Assembly (NCBI RefSeq): GCF_964253915.1
Contig: NZ_CAXUSG020000002.1
Span: 124,001 to 188,000, forward strand
Length of the DNA: 64,000 nt
Reading direction: 5' to 3'
DNA from: Metarhizobium sp964253915
GTDB lineage: Bacteria > Pseudomonadota > Alphaproteobacteria > Rhizobiales > Rhizobiaceae
Shown piece after piece: positions 33,982 through 42,891 of this stretch. Under the pieces are notes generated by a model. That model saw only the letters and a program-made list of their open reading frames with translations, was not told the DNA's origin and ran no database searches. Numbering within the stretch: the first letter of the stretch is position 1; the number at the start of each line of letters is the position of its first letter. Made by a program: the position numbers and the translations under genes.

Positions 33982-36395
33982 GCCTTCAGCCTTTCCATCT
34001 TCGCGTCATAGAGGGTCCGTGCGCCACGGCGGGCTGCATAGACCTTGCCGAAAGCCTCGATCTCGAAATCCTCGCGGCCGGCGATATCGGCCGGCAGGTA
34101 GCCGAAGGCAATGGTGCGGCCGAGGGTATAGCCGTAGCCGGTTGAGGAGGTGGAGCCGACCACCTTGCCGTCGACCATCACCGCCTCGCCACCGTGGAAC
34201 GGGGCGAAACCTTCCACCGTGTAGGAGACGAGCTTGCGGCCGACGCCCTTGGCCTTGAGGTCGGCGAGTGCCGCCCGGCCGATGAAATCACCCTTGTCGA
34301 GAGCGACGCAGAAGCCGAGACCGGCTTCGTAGGGATTGTAGTCGGGCGTGATGTCGCCGGACCAGTAAAGATAGCCTTTCTCCATGCGGCAGGCATCGAT
34401 GGCGCGATAGCCGGCATCGGCAATGCCGAACGGTTCGCCGGCTGCCCGCAGCGTGTCGTAGACGTGCGCGGTATATTCCTGGTCGATGTAGAGTTCGTAA
34501 CCCAGTTCGCCGACGTAACCGATGCGTACGGCAAGCACGGTGGCACCGCCGACCTCGATGTCGCGCGCCGTCAGGAAGGGGAAGGCGGCATTCGACAGGT
34601 CGTTATCGGAAACGCTCTGCAGGATGTCGCGGGCGCTGGGACCGCAGATGTTCAGCGTCGCCAGCCGGTTGGTGACGTCACGCAGCGTGATACCGTCAGG
34701 CAGGTGTCGCGCCACCCAGTTGGAATCGCGCAGGCCGAAACCGGAGCCGGTGACGAGATAGAGCAGGTCGTCGCGGATATGCAGCAGCGTGACATCGGCC
34801 TCGATGCCGCCTTTTTCGTTGCAGAGCTGGGTGTAGACGGCCTTGCCGGGCGGACCGGAAAGGTCGTTGGCGGCGATGCGCTGTAGGGCGGCAAGCGCGC
34901 CTTCGCCACGGATCTCGAATTTCGAGAAGGAGGACTGGTCGATCAGGGCGGCCCGCTCGCGGATCGCGCGGACCTCCTCGCCGACGGCATCGAACCAGTT
35001 CGGCTTGCCTTCGAAGGAGGGCACATCCTTGGCTTCCGCGCCGGATGGCGCAAACCAGTTCGGCCGCTCCCAGCCGAATTTCGAGCCGAAGACGGCGCCG
35101 TTTTTCGCCAGCGTGTCGTGCAGCGGCGAGCGGCGCAGGCCGCGCATCGCCGCCGGTTCCTCGCCCGGCCAGTGGATCTTGTAATAGGCGCCGTAGGCTT
35201 CGATGGCGCGTTCTTCCAGATAGCGGCCCTGCGCGTGCACGGCGCCGAAACGGCGGACGTCGAAAGGCCAGAGGTCCATGCCGGCGTCGCCGTGCAGGAT
35301 GAGGTTGGAGAGGGCAAGCCCCGCACCGCCCGACGCGGCGATGCCGGCGGTAAAGCCGCAGGCGACGTAAAAATTATCGAGTTCCGGCGCCAGGCCCATG
35401 ATCGGCTCGCCGTCGAAGGAGACGGGGATCGGGCCGTTGATGATCGTCTGGATGCCGATTTCGTTCAATACCGGCAAACGGTCGGCGGCGGGCAGGGCGA
35501 AGAGTTCCAGCCGCTCCATGTTCGGTTCGAACAATTCGCGACCGAAATCGAAGGGCGGCTTGCCGCGCCAGCAGCCCCTGGAGCCGTCTTCCCAGCCGCC
35601 GATGGCAAAGCTGCCGGTGTCCGGCTTCAGGTAGAAATTGTTGTCGGGGTCGCGCAGCGTCGTTAGGTCCGGCGGCAGGGTGAGCTTCTTTTCCGTGAGG
35701 AAATATTGATGCTCGACCACGCCGGCCGCCAGCGGCACGCTGACCATCTCACCGACGCGCTTGGCCCAGAGGCCGGCGCAGTTGACGAGGATGTCGCAAG
35801 AAATCGTGCCGCCATTGGTAACGACGCCGACGGCGCGGCGGTTCTTGACGATAATCTCCTCGACCTGCACGCCTTCCTCGATGCGTGCACCATTTTGGCG
35901 GGCGCCCTTGGCATACGCCATGGTCAGCGAATAGGGGTCGATATAGCCGTCGCCGGGGATGAAGGCAGCACCCTCGATGCCTTCCTTGACGATGTAGGGG
36001 AACCGCGAGGCCGCTTCATCCGGCGACAGGGAATAGCATTCGACGCCGAAACTTTTCGCCTGGGTCATCGAGCGGCGGATTTCGCTCCAGCGCGGTTCGC
36101 TGCCGGCGAGCCGGAGCGAGCCAACCTTCTTCCAGGCGATGTGCTGGCCGGTTTCCTCCTCCAGCCGGTCGAAGACGGCGACGGAATTCTGCATCAGCCG
36201 CGTCAGGTTGCGTTTGCCACGAAGCTGTCCGACGAGGCCGGCGGCATGCCAGGTGCAGCCATGGGTGAGCTGCGCCTTTTCGAGCAGCAACACATCCTTG
36301 GCGCCGTCGCGGGCGAGGTGATAGGCCACCGAGGTTCCGATGGCGCCGCCGCCGATGATGATGATATGGGCGTGGCGATCCGCTTGGAATGTCAT
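33978..36395 (-). CDS. FAD-GcvT dehydrogenase (dimethylglycine/sarcosine dehydrogenase-like), copy 2
   Basis: 805 residues: N-terminal DAO-type FAD domain (IIIIGGGAIGTSVAYHLARD), then a GcvT/aminomethyltransferase-like folate domain from about residue 420 and the GcvT C-barrel. His50 in CTWHAAGLVG matches the histidine that binds FAD covalently in mammalian dimethylglycine dehydrogenase. Enzymes of this type demethylate N-methyl glycines and pass formaldehyde to tetrahydrofolate. ATG 36395 is preceded by GAGG; upstream in-frame codons lie in the previous gene. Confidence 0.9.
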   Translation of the reverse strand: MTFQADRHAHIIIIGGGAIGTSVAYHLARDGAKDVLLLEKAQLTHGCTWHAAGLVGQLRGKRNLTRLMQNSVAVFDRLEEETGQHIAWKKVGSLRLAGSEPRWSEIRRSMTQAKSFGVECYSLSPDEAASRFPYIVKEGIEGAAFIPGDGYIDPYSLTMAYAKGARQNGARIEEGVQVEEIIVKNRRAVGVVTNGGTISCDILVNCAGLWAKRVGEMVSVPLAAGVVEHQYFLTEKKLTLPPDLTTLRDPDNNFYLKPDTGSFAIGGWEDGSRGCWRGKPPFDFGRELFEPNMERLELFALPAADRLPVLNEIGIQTIINGPIPVSFDGEPIMGLAPELDNFYVACGFTAGIAASGGAGLALSNLILHGDAGMDLWPFDVRRFGAVHAQGRYLEERAIEAYGAYYKIHWPGEEPAAMRGLRRSPLHDTLAKNGAVFGSKFGWERPNWFAPSGAEAKDVPSFEGKPNWFDAVGEEVRAIRERAALIDQSSFSKFEIRGEGALAALQRIAANDLSGPPGKAVYTQLCNEKGGIEADVTLLHIRDDLLYLVTGSGFGLRDSNWVARHLPDGITLRDVTNRLATLNICGPSARDILQSVSDNDLSNAAFPFLTARDIEVGGATVLAVRIGYVGELGYELYIDQEYTAHVYDTLRAAGEPFGIADAGYRAIDACRMEKGYLYWSGDITPDYNPYEAGLGFCVALDKGDFIGRAALADLKAKGVGRKLVSYTVEGFAPFHGGEAVMVDGKVVGSTSSTGYGYTLGRTIAFGYLPADIAGREDFEIEAFGKVYAARRGARTLYDAKMERLKA

Positions 36396-36405
36396 GCTCT
36401 TATCC

Positions 36406-38847
36406 TCACGCCTTGATCTTCGCCATGTCGGGATCGACCATCGGCCCAAAATGCAGGCTGGCCGGGGTCTTTTCGGAGGCCACGACAAGTTCGTAGGAGC
36501 CGGCCTTCAGGTAATCGTCGGTGACGCCGTCCTCGAAACGCACGTAGCCATAACCGATGTTCTTGCCGATGGTGTAGCCGAAGCCGCCGCTGGTAAGGTA
36601 GCCGACCGGCTTGCCATCGCGCAGGATGGTTTCGCGGCCGACCAGCACCACGTCCGGATCGTCCACCGTAAAGCCCATGAAGCGTTTTTTCAGCGGCTTG
36701 CCCTGGATCTGCTGCAGGGCGTTGCGGCCGAAGAAATCGGTGTTCTTCTTCAGTTTCACCGCCCAGCCGAGACCGGCTTCGACCGGTGTGTCGTTCGGCG
36801 TGATATCCGAACCCCAGGCGCGATATCCCTTCTCCAGCCGCAAGGATTCCAGGGCGCGGTAGCCGATCGGGCGGATGCCGTAGTCCTTGCCGGCCTCCAT
36901 CAACCGGTCGAAGACGGCGCCGATGGCGGCGATCGGCACATGCAGCTCCCAGCCCAGTTCGCCGACATAGGTGACGCGCAATGCCCGGACGATATGCCCG
37001 GCGATGTCCAGTTCGCGGACGTGGCCGAAGGGGAAGGCGGCGTTGGAAACATCCGTGTCGGTGACGGCGGCGAGCACGTCGCGCGCCTTCGGCCCCATCA
37101 GCGACAGGGTGCCCCAATCCTCGGTGACATCCTTGAGGGTGGCATCGAGACCGGCCGGGATATGGTCCTCGATCCAACCGAAATCATGGGTGCGGAAACC
37201 GGTGCCGGTGACGATGTAGAATTTTTCCTCGGCCAGCCGTGCCACCGTCAGGTCCGCCTCAATGCCACCGCGGGTGTTGAGGAGCTGGGTATAGGTCAGC
37301 CGGCCGACCGGCTTCGACACATCGTTGGCGCAGATCCAGTCGAGCGCCTTGAGCGCGTCGGGGCCGCTCATTTCATATTTCGAGAAGGAGGATTGGTCGA
37401 AGATGCCAACCGCCTCGCGCACATGGCGATGCTCGTCGCCGACGGCATCGAACCAGTTCTGCCGGCCCATGGAGTAGACGTCTTTCGCCTCCGTGCCTGC
37501 CGGTGCGAACCAGTTTGGGCGCTCCCAACCGAGCTTGGAACCGAAGACGGCGCCATGCTTTTTCAGCCGTTCATAGAGCGGCGAAACCAGCCGTGGCCGG
37601 CCGCTTTCATATTCTTCGTGCGGGAAGCCGATGGTGTAGTGCTTACCGTAGGCCTCCAGCGTGCGGTCGAGCACCCACTGGCGGTCGCGATGCATGCCGG
37701 CGAAGCGACGGATATCGACGACCCAGAGATCGAGCGGCGCCTCGCCGTCCACCACCCATTGCGCCAGCACCCAGCCGGCGCCGCCGCCCGAGGCGATGCC
37801 GAAGGCGTTGAAGCCGGCGCCGACGAACATGTTCTTGCATTCCGGCGCGACGCCGAGAATGAAGTTGCCGTCCGGCGTAAAACTTTCCGGACCGTTGATC
37901 ATCTGCTTGACGCCGACCTTTTCCAGCGCCGGAACACGCTCGATCGCCTGCGTCATGTGCTGCTCGAAATGGTCGAAATCGTCGTCGAACAGGCGGAAGG
38001 CCCACTCGTCCGGCACGTCGCCGGTGGTCCAGGGCTGCGGGTTGGGCTCGTAGCCGCCCATGACGAGGCCGCCGACCTCCTCCTTGAAGTAGGTGCGCCG
38101 GTCGGGGTCGCGGATCGTCGGGGCATCGGTCGAAAGCCCGTCGATCTTTTCGGTGATGATGTATTGATGCTTGACGGGCTGCAGCGGCACGTTGATGCCG
38201 GCCATCTCGCCCACCTGCCGCGCCCACTGGCCGGCGCAGTTGACGACCTTTTCGCAGGCGATGTCGCCGAGCGTCGTCTTGACGGTGACGATGCGGCCGT
38301 CCTTGATCTCGAAGCCGGTGACGCGGACATTCTCGACGATCTTCGCCCCATGCATACGGGCGCCCTTGGCGAGCGACTGCGTGATGTCGGAGGGGCTGGC
38401 CTGGCCGTCCGTCGGCAGCCAGCTTGCGCCGACGAGGTCGTCGACATTCATCAGCGGCCACATCTTCTTCACCTCGTCCGGCGAGACGAGGTGCATGTCC
38501 ATGCCGAAGCTGCGGGCCGTCGTCGCAAGGCGGCGGAATTCCGTCCAGCGGTCCTGATTGGTGGCAAGCCGCAGGCAGCCGGTCATCTTCCAGCCGGTCG
38601 CAAGACCGGTCTCCGCTTCCAGGCCCTTGTAGAGATCGACGGAATATTTCAGCACGCGGGTGATCGAGGCCGAGGAGCGCAGCTGGCCAACGAGGCCCGC
38701 CGCGTGCCAGGTCGAACCCGAGGTCAGGGCGCCCTGTTCCAGCAGCACCACATCGGCCTTGTGATCGCGGGCGAGGTGATAGGCGGTCGAGCAGCCGATG
38801 ATGCCGCCGCCGATGACGACGATCTGGGCGTGGGAGGGCAGGGTCAT
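36406..38847 (-). CDS. FAD-GcvT dehydrogenase (dimethylglycine/sarcosine dehydrogenase-like), copy 1
   Basis: 813 residues with the same order as the downstream copy: FAD domain (IVVIGGGIIGCSTAYHLARD), His48 in STWHAAGLVG as the probable covalent flavin site, then GcvT folate and C-terminal domains (GYRAWGSDITPNDTP). The start ATG 38847 overlaps the stop of a 41-residue ORF by four bases (ATGA), which together with family alignment fixes the start. Two non-identical copies in one operon suggest two successive N-demethylations or a heteromeric enzyme. Confidence 0.9.
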   Translation of the reverse strand: MTLPSHAQIVVIGGGIIGCSTAYHLARDHKADVVLLEQGALTSGSTWHAAGLVGQLRSSASITRVLKYSVDLYKGLEAETGLATGWKMTGCLRLATNQDRWTEFRRLATTARSFGMDMHLVSPDEVKKMWPLMNVDDLVGASWLPTDGQASPSDITQSLAKGARMHGAKIVENVRVTGFEIKDGRIVTVKTTLGDIACEKVVNCAGQWARQVGEMAGINVPLQPVKHQYIITEKIDGLSTDAPTIRDPDRRTYFKEEVGGLVMGGYEPNPQPWTTGDVPDEWAFRLFDDDFDHFEQHMTQAIERVPALEKVGVKQMINGPESFTPDGNFILGVAPECKNMFVGAGFNAFGIASGGGAGWVLAQWVVDGEAPLDLWVVDIRRFAGMHRDRQWVLDRTLEAYGKHYTIGFPHEEYESGRPRLVSPLYERLKKHGAVFGSKLGWERPNWFAPAGTEAKDVYSMGRQNWFDAVGDEHRHVREAVGIFDQSSFSKYEMSGPDALKALDWICANDVSKPVGRLTYTQLLNTRGGIEADLTVARLAEEKFYIVTGTGFRTHDFGWIEDHIPAGLDATLKDVTEDWGTLSLMGPKARDVLAAVTDTDVSNAAFPFGHVRELDIAGHIVRALRVTYVGELGWELHVPIAAIGAVFDRLMEAGKDYGIRPIGYRALESLRLEKGYRAWGSDITPNDTPVEAGLGWAVKLKKNTDFFGRNALQQIQGKPLKKRFMGFTVDDPDVVLVGRETILRDGKPVGYLTSGGFGYTIGKNIGYGYVRFEDGVTDDYLKAGSYELVVASEKTPASLHFGPMVDPDMAKIKA

Positions 38848-38969
38848 GATGCGTGTTTCCCGTAGGTTGTCTGATAGTGGTCCAGCGCTTCTTCGAGGCG
38901 CCTGAGATTGTCGGCGGTGTAGCCGATGTAATCGGCCCCCGGCGCGGAAAGGTAGAGTTCCGAAACCAT
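38844..38969 (-). CDS. Small ORF, 41 residues, in the betaine-type operon
   Basis: Not recognised. A 41-codon frame that fits exactly between the kinase stop (three bases upstream) and the dehydrogenase start, which it overlaps as ATGA. It starts MVSELYLSAPGADYIGYTAD and continues with a charged helix (NLRRLEEALDHYQ). GAGG lies within the end of the kinase gene. Exact packing argues for translation, either as a coupling leader for the 813-residue enzyme or as a small subunit. No homologue known to me. Confidence 0.6.
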   Translation of the reverse strand: MVSELYLSAPGADYIGYTADNLRRLEEALDHYQTTYGKHAS

Positions 38970-38972
38970 GCT

Positions 38973-39752
38973 TCACATCGCCTCGCGCAACAGCGAGGCG
39001 CATTGCATTGCCGCCATCGAGCGGCGGATTTCGGGGGTCGGCTCATGGCCGAAATAGGCGGTGAGGAAATCGTCCGACTGTTCCGTTGTCAGCCCGGCAT
39101 TCGAGGTGGCGCCGGCGATATCGAACATGGCGGTGGAGAAACCGGCATATTCGAAATCGATCAGCCACAGCCGCTCGCCATCATCGAGAATGTTCGACGG
39201 CAGCAGGTCGTTGTGGCCGAAGACGATCGGCAAGGGGGCTTGCGCCGCCTCCAGCCTTTCGGCGAGATGCAGATAACCGGAGAGATAGGGGCGCATCCGG
39301 CTGTTGCTGGTCTCCAGCGTGCGGGCATAGTCGCGAATGACATGGAAGGCCCAAAACATGAAACCCGCCCCGGAAACGTGGTGCGGCATCTGCCGGTGGA
39401 AGCGCGACAGAAGTTCGGCTACTCTTGTTCGCTCGCGGGCGACGTCTTCGCCGCCGAACGTGCGGGCGCCGAGGAAGGCCGAGACCATGATGCCCGGTTC
39501 GGCATATTCGACGCGGGGCGCGAAACCGGCGTCATGCGCCGCCTTCGCCGTCATCAGCTCGCGGGCGCGGAACACGTGGTGGAAGGGATAATCGACGCCG
39601 AAGCGGACGACATGGCGGCCGTTGGCATCCGAAACCACGAAGCTTTCATTGCTCAACCCGCCTTTGAGTACGGCGATATCGATCTGGCCGTTCCAGCAGG
39701 GCAGGGCGGCAATGCGATCTTCCACGAGGGGCAGCTGGATGGTCTCGCTCAT
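38973..39752 (-). CDS. Choline-kinase-like phosphotransferase (APH fold), copy B
   Basis: 259-residue APH-fold kinase: GGLSNESFVV nucleotide region, catalytic loop FGHNDLLPSNIL and Mg segment WLIDFEYAGFSTAMFDIA, closer to canonical choline kinase than copy A. ATG 39752 overlaps the permease stop by four bases. A long open extension upstream is just the permease region read in another frame. Two kinases in one operon suggest two phosphorylated intermediates or two substrates. Confidence 0.87.
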   Translation of the reverse strand: MSETIQLPLVEDRIAALPCWNGQIDIAVLKGGLSNESFVVSDANGRHVVRFGVDYPFHHVFRARELMTAKAAHDAGFAPRVEYAEPGIMVSAFLGARTFGGEDVARERTRVAELLSRFHRQMPHHVSGAGFMFWAFHVIRDYARTLETSNSRMRPYLSGYLHLAERLEAAQAPLPIVFGHNDLLPSNILDDGERLWLIDFEYAGFSTAMFDIAGATSNAGLTTEQSDDFLTAYFGHEPTPEIRRSMAAMQCASLLREAM

Positions 39753-41770
39753 GCCATTCTCTCCTTCATGCGGGCGGCACCCGCCGAAATCAGCCGGTCG
39801 GCGATGATGGCGATGAAAGCGACGGCAAGGCCGGCGACAATGCCGCGACCGGTATCGGCCTTGGTGAGCGCGATATAGACCTCCTGACCGAGATCGCGGG
39901 TGCCGACCAGCGCCGTGATCACCAGCATGGACAGGGCGAACATGATCGTCTGGTTGAGGCCGAGCAGGATTTCCGGCAGTGCCAGCCGGAGCTTGATCTT
40001 CGTCAGGATCTGTCGCGGCGTGCAGCCCATGGCGCGCCCGGCCTCGACCACCTGCGGATCGACCCGCTGCAACCCGAGCACCGTGTAGCGGATCGCCGGG
40101 GCGACGGCGTAGGCGACGATGGCGATCATCGCGGTGAAATCGCCCACCCGGAACAGCATGACGACCGGCATCAGGTAGACGAAGGAGGGCAGGGTCTGCA
40201 GCGTATCGATGACCACCTGCAGCCAGCGCCACAAACGATCACGTTCCGAGGCGAGAATGCCGAGCGGAATGCCGATCAGGCTGGCGACGATGACCGAGAT
40301 ACCGCAGAGATAGACGGTGATCATCGCCTTTTCCCACTGGCCCGTCGCGGCAATCAGGAAGGAGAGACCGCCCGCCGTCAGCGCCAGCCGGAAGCCGCCG
40401 AGGCGGTAGCCGGCAAGCGCCAGCAACAGCACGACGCCGAGCCAGGGCAGTTCGCCGAGAAAACGCTTGAACGGCACCAAGACATTGAGAAGCACGATGT
40501 TGCGCAGGGCTTCCAGCGTGTCGAAGAAATTGACGTTGATCCAGCGCACCACCTCGTTCCAGAAGCTGCCGGTGGAAAGTGTCAGGTTTTCCGGAAAGGT
40601 TTGCAGCGCCGGGAGAAGAAGCCCGAGCACGAAACCCACGACGATGATTACGAGGCTGGCGACGAGATAAGGATGGCGGGCGATTATCGATGTGCGGTGT
40701 TCTGCGGGCAGCGGCGCCCCGGTCTTTTGGGCCAGAGCCTGGCTCAGCCGGTCGAGGGCGACGGCGAGCGCGACGATGGCAAAACCGGCTTCCAGCCCGG
40801 CGCCGATATCGAGACGGCGGAGCGCGCCGAGCACATCGAAACCGAGGCCACCGGCGCCGATCATCGAGGCGATGATCACCATGTTCAGCGACAGCATGAT
40901 CACCTGGTTGACGCCGACCATCAGCGCGTCGGCGGCGGAGGGCACCATGATCTTCCAGGTCATCTGCCGGCGAGAGCAACCGACCATATGGCCGAGATCG
41001 CGGATTTCCGAGGGCACGGAGCGCAGGCCGAGCACGGTGATGCGCGCCATCGGCGGCAGGGCGTAGATCAGCGTCGCGACGATCGCCGCCGTCGGCCCGA
41101 ACCCGAAGAAGAACAGGATCGGTACAAGATAGGCGAAGACCGGAATGGTCTGCATCAGGTCGAGCAGCGGCGTCAGCGCCTTTTCGAACAGCGGCCAGCG
41201 ATAGGCGGCCAGACCGAGCAGCAGGCCGAGCACGACGCCGATCGGCACGGCAACGAGGATCGATGCCAGCGTCACCATGGCGCTGGTCCACTGTCCGAAG
41301 ACGATCAGGAACCCGAAGCAGGCGGCGACCAGAACGGCGAGGCGTCGGCCGCCGGCATAATAGCCGGCCAGCGTCACCAGGAGCAGCACGGCGATGTAGG
41401 AGAGCGGCGGAAACACCTGCACGGCGCTCGATCCCTGTCCCGAGAGGAAACCGGTCGCAAGCAGGCTGAGCGCCAGCCGGTAGGGAATATCGATCACGGC
41501 GGCGATGAAACGGGTCAGGTCGGTGAAGGTGAAAAGACCGAAGGTTGCGTCGTCCAGCAGCCATTTCGTCCAGCGGCCGATATGGCGGGCGGCAGGGATC
41601 TGCCATGCTTTTGGATAATCGAAGACCCATTTCCCCAGGCTCGGGCCGATCTGCCATACGATCAGCAGCAGGACTGCAGCACCGCCGAACATCACCATGT
41701 CGCGCATACCGGAGGCGCGGGCAGGGGCGGTATCGTGGATGGCGAGGCGGTGGGAGGGGGCGTGCGTCAT
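39749..41770 (-). CDS. Fused double ProW-type ABC permease
   Basis: 673 residues: two OpuAB/ProW-like permease units in tandem (about 20-345 and 350-673), each with several spans and an EAA loop (SEIRDLGHMVGCSRRQMTWK; PQVVEAGRAMGCTPRQILTK). Most ProW proteins are single units of 280-350 residues working as homodimers; here the dimer is one chain. ATG 41770 lies five bases after the ATPase stop. It imports glycine betaine-like quaternary amines with the adjacent ProV and ProX homologues. Confidence 0.9.
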   Translation of the reverse strand: MTHAPSHRLAIHDTAPARASGMRDMVMFGGAAVLLLIVWQIGPSLGKWVFDYPKAWQIPAARHIGRWTKWLLDDATFGLFTFTDLTRFIAAVIDIPYRLALSLLATGFLSGQGSSAVQVFPPLSYIAVLLLVTLAGYYAGGRRLAVLVAACFGFLIVFGQWTSAMVTLASILVAVPIGVVLGLLLGLAAYRWPLFEKALTPLLDLMQTIPVFAYLVPILFFFGFGPTAAIVATLIYALPPMARITVLGLRSVPSEIRDLGHMVGCSRRQMTWKIMVPSAADALMVGVNQVIMLSLNMVIIASMIGAGGLGFDVLGALRRLDIGAGLEAGFAIVALAVALDRLSQALAQKTGAPLPAEHRTSIIARHPYLVASLVIIVVGFVLGLLLPALQTFPENLTLSTGSFWNEVVRWINVNFFDTLEALRNIVLLNVLVPFKRFLGELPWLGVVLLLALAGYRLGGFRLALTAGGLSFLIAATGQWEKAMITVYLCGISVIVASLIGIPLGILASERDRLWRWLQVVIDTLQTLPSFVYLMPVVMLFRVGDFTAMIAIVAYAVAPAIRYTVLGLQRVDPQVVEAGRAMGCTPRQILTKIKLRLALPEILLGLNQTIMFALSMLVITALVGTRDLGQEVYIALTKADTGRGIVAGLAVAFIAIIADRLISAGAARMKERMA

Positions 41771-41775
41771 CGTCC

Positions 41776-42792
41776 TCAGCCCCGTATCATCAGGTCGACG
41801 ACATCGGTGCGGGCAAGGATGCCGCGCGGCCTGCCTTCGGCATCGACCACGCCAACCGTCTCGCCCGCATCGGCAAACAGCGGCGCGGCTTCGGCGACGG
41901 TGGCGCGTTCGCGGACGGTCCTTGCCGGAAAGGCGCCGTCGATTGCACGCATGATCGAGCCGGCGCGGATCACCTTGGCGCGGGCGATGTTGCGGGTGAA
42001 CTCCGCCACGTAGGGCGTTGCCGGGTTCAGCACCAGCTCTTCCGGCGTGCCGGCCTGCACCACGACGCCATCCTTCATGATGGCGATGCGGTCGGCAAGC
42101 CGGATCGCTTCGTCGAAATCGTGGGTGATGAAAACAATGGTTTTTTGCAGCGCCGCCTGCAGGCGCAGGAATTCGTCCTGCATTTCCCGCCGGATCAGCG
42201 GATCGAGTGCCGAAAACGGCTCGTCGAGAAACCACAATTCAGGCTCGACTGCGAGCGACCGGGCGATGCCGACGCGCTGCTGTTGCCCGCCGGAAAGCTG
42301 CCGCGGAAAGACGTGTTCCTTGCCCGAAAGTCCGACAAGCTCGATCATCCGCCGGGCGCGTTCCTCGCGCTGCCTCCGCTCCACGCCCTGGACCTCCAGC
42401 GGAAAGGCGACGTTGGCAAGCACGGTGAGGTGCGGCAGCAAGGCGAAATGCTGGAAGACCATGCCCATCTGGTGGCGGCGGATTTCGATCATCCGCGCTT
42501 CGCTGGCATCAAGGAGATTTTCGCCGTTGAAAACAATCTCGCCGGAAGTCGGCTCGACCAGTCGCGACAGGCAGCGCACCAGCGTCGACTTGCCGGAGCC
42601 GGAAAGGCCCATGATAACGAAAATTTCACCGGTGCGGACTTCGAGATCGACGTTGCGGACAGCAGGAACGAGACCGGCGGCAAGGAGGGCATCAATATCG
42701 GGCGTATTGCCTGCGGCGCGCAGCCGATCGCGTGCGCCGGCGCCGAATATCTTCCAGACATTGCGGCAGACGAGTTTGGTTTCGGAGGTCAT
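41776..42792 (-). CDS. Glycine betaine/proline-type ABC ATPase (ProV/OpuAA-like)
   Basis: 338 residues: Walker A MGLSGSGKST, signature LSGGQQQRVGIAR, Walker B LWFLDEPFSALD and switch His FITHDFDEA. The C-terminus keeps about 60 residues resembling a single CBS motif (TVGVVDAEGRPRGILARTDV) instead of the usual pair, so osmotic or nucleotide regulation may be reduced. Starts at ATG 42792, 99 bp after the binding-protein stop, with a hairpin in between. Confidence 0.92.
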   Translation of the reverse strand: MTSETKLVCRNVWKIFGAGARDRLRAAGNTPDIDALLAAGLVPAVRNVDLEVRTGEIFVIMGLSGSGKSTLVRCLSRLVEPTSGEIVFNGENLLDASEARMIEIRRHQMGMVFQHFALLPHLTVLANVAFPLEVQGVERRQREERARRMIELVGLSGKEHVFPRQLSGGQQQRVGIARSLAVEPELWFLDEPFSALDPLIRREMQDEFLRLQAALQKTIVFITHDFDEAIRLADRIAIMKDGVVVQAGTPEELVLNPATPYVAEFTRNIARAKVIRAGSIMRAIDGAFPARTVRERATVAEAAPLFADAGETVGVVDAEGRPRGILARTDVVDLMIRG

Positions 42793-42843
42793 GAGATTTC
42801 CGTTGAGCGAACGGCCTTCGGCCTGTCGAAAGCCGGCAAGGAA

Positions 42844-42880
42844 TGGCGCCCCCTCCGGGCAGGGATTGGAGGAGGCGCCA
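42844..42880 (-). terminator. Intercistronic hairpin after the ProX-like gene
   Basis: TGGCGCCCCCTCC (42844-42856) pairs with GGAGGAGGCGCCA (42868-42880): 13 pairs with one C-A mismatch and an 11-base loop. No T-run follows on the minus strand. Same position as the hairpins behind the other four binding-protein genes. Confidence 0.6.
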
Positions 42881-42891
42881 CTGCCCTCACG

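Noticed and set aside
36340..38865. Very long open frame (about 840 codons) on the plus strand opposite the FAD-GcvT gene
   Set aside because: Antisense mirror of a high-GC gene: the minus-strand frame shows full family motifs, while the plus frame has no ribosome site and a composition rich in Arg, Asp and His typical of shadow frames.
39753..40232. Upstream extension of the kinase B reading frame by 160 codons
   Set aside because: This is the permease gene read in another frame; the kinase family begins at the ATGA overlap at 39752.
41771..42235. Upstream extension of the double permease reading frame by 155 codons into the ATPase gene
   Set aside because: It overlaps the ProV-like coding region, has no membrane segments and no family similarity; ATG 41770 follows the ATPase stop directly.
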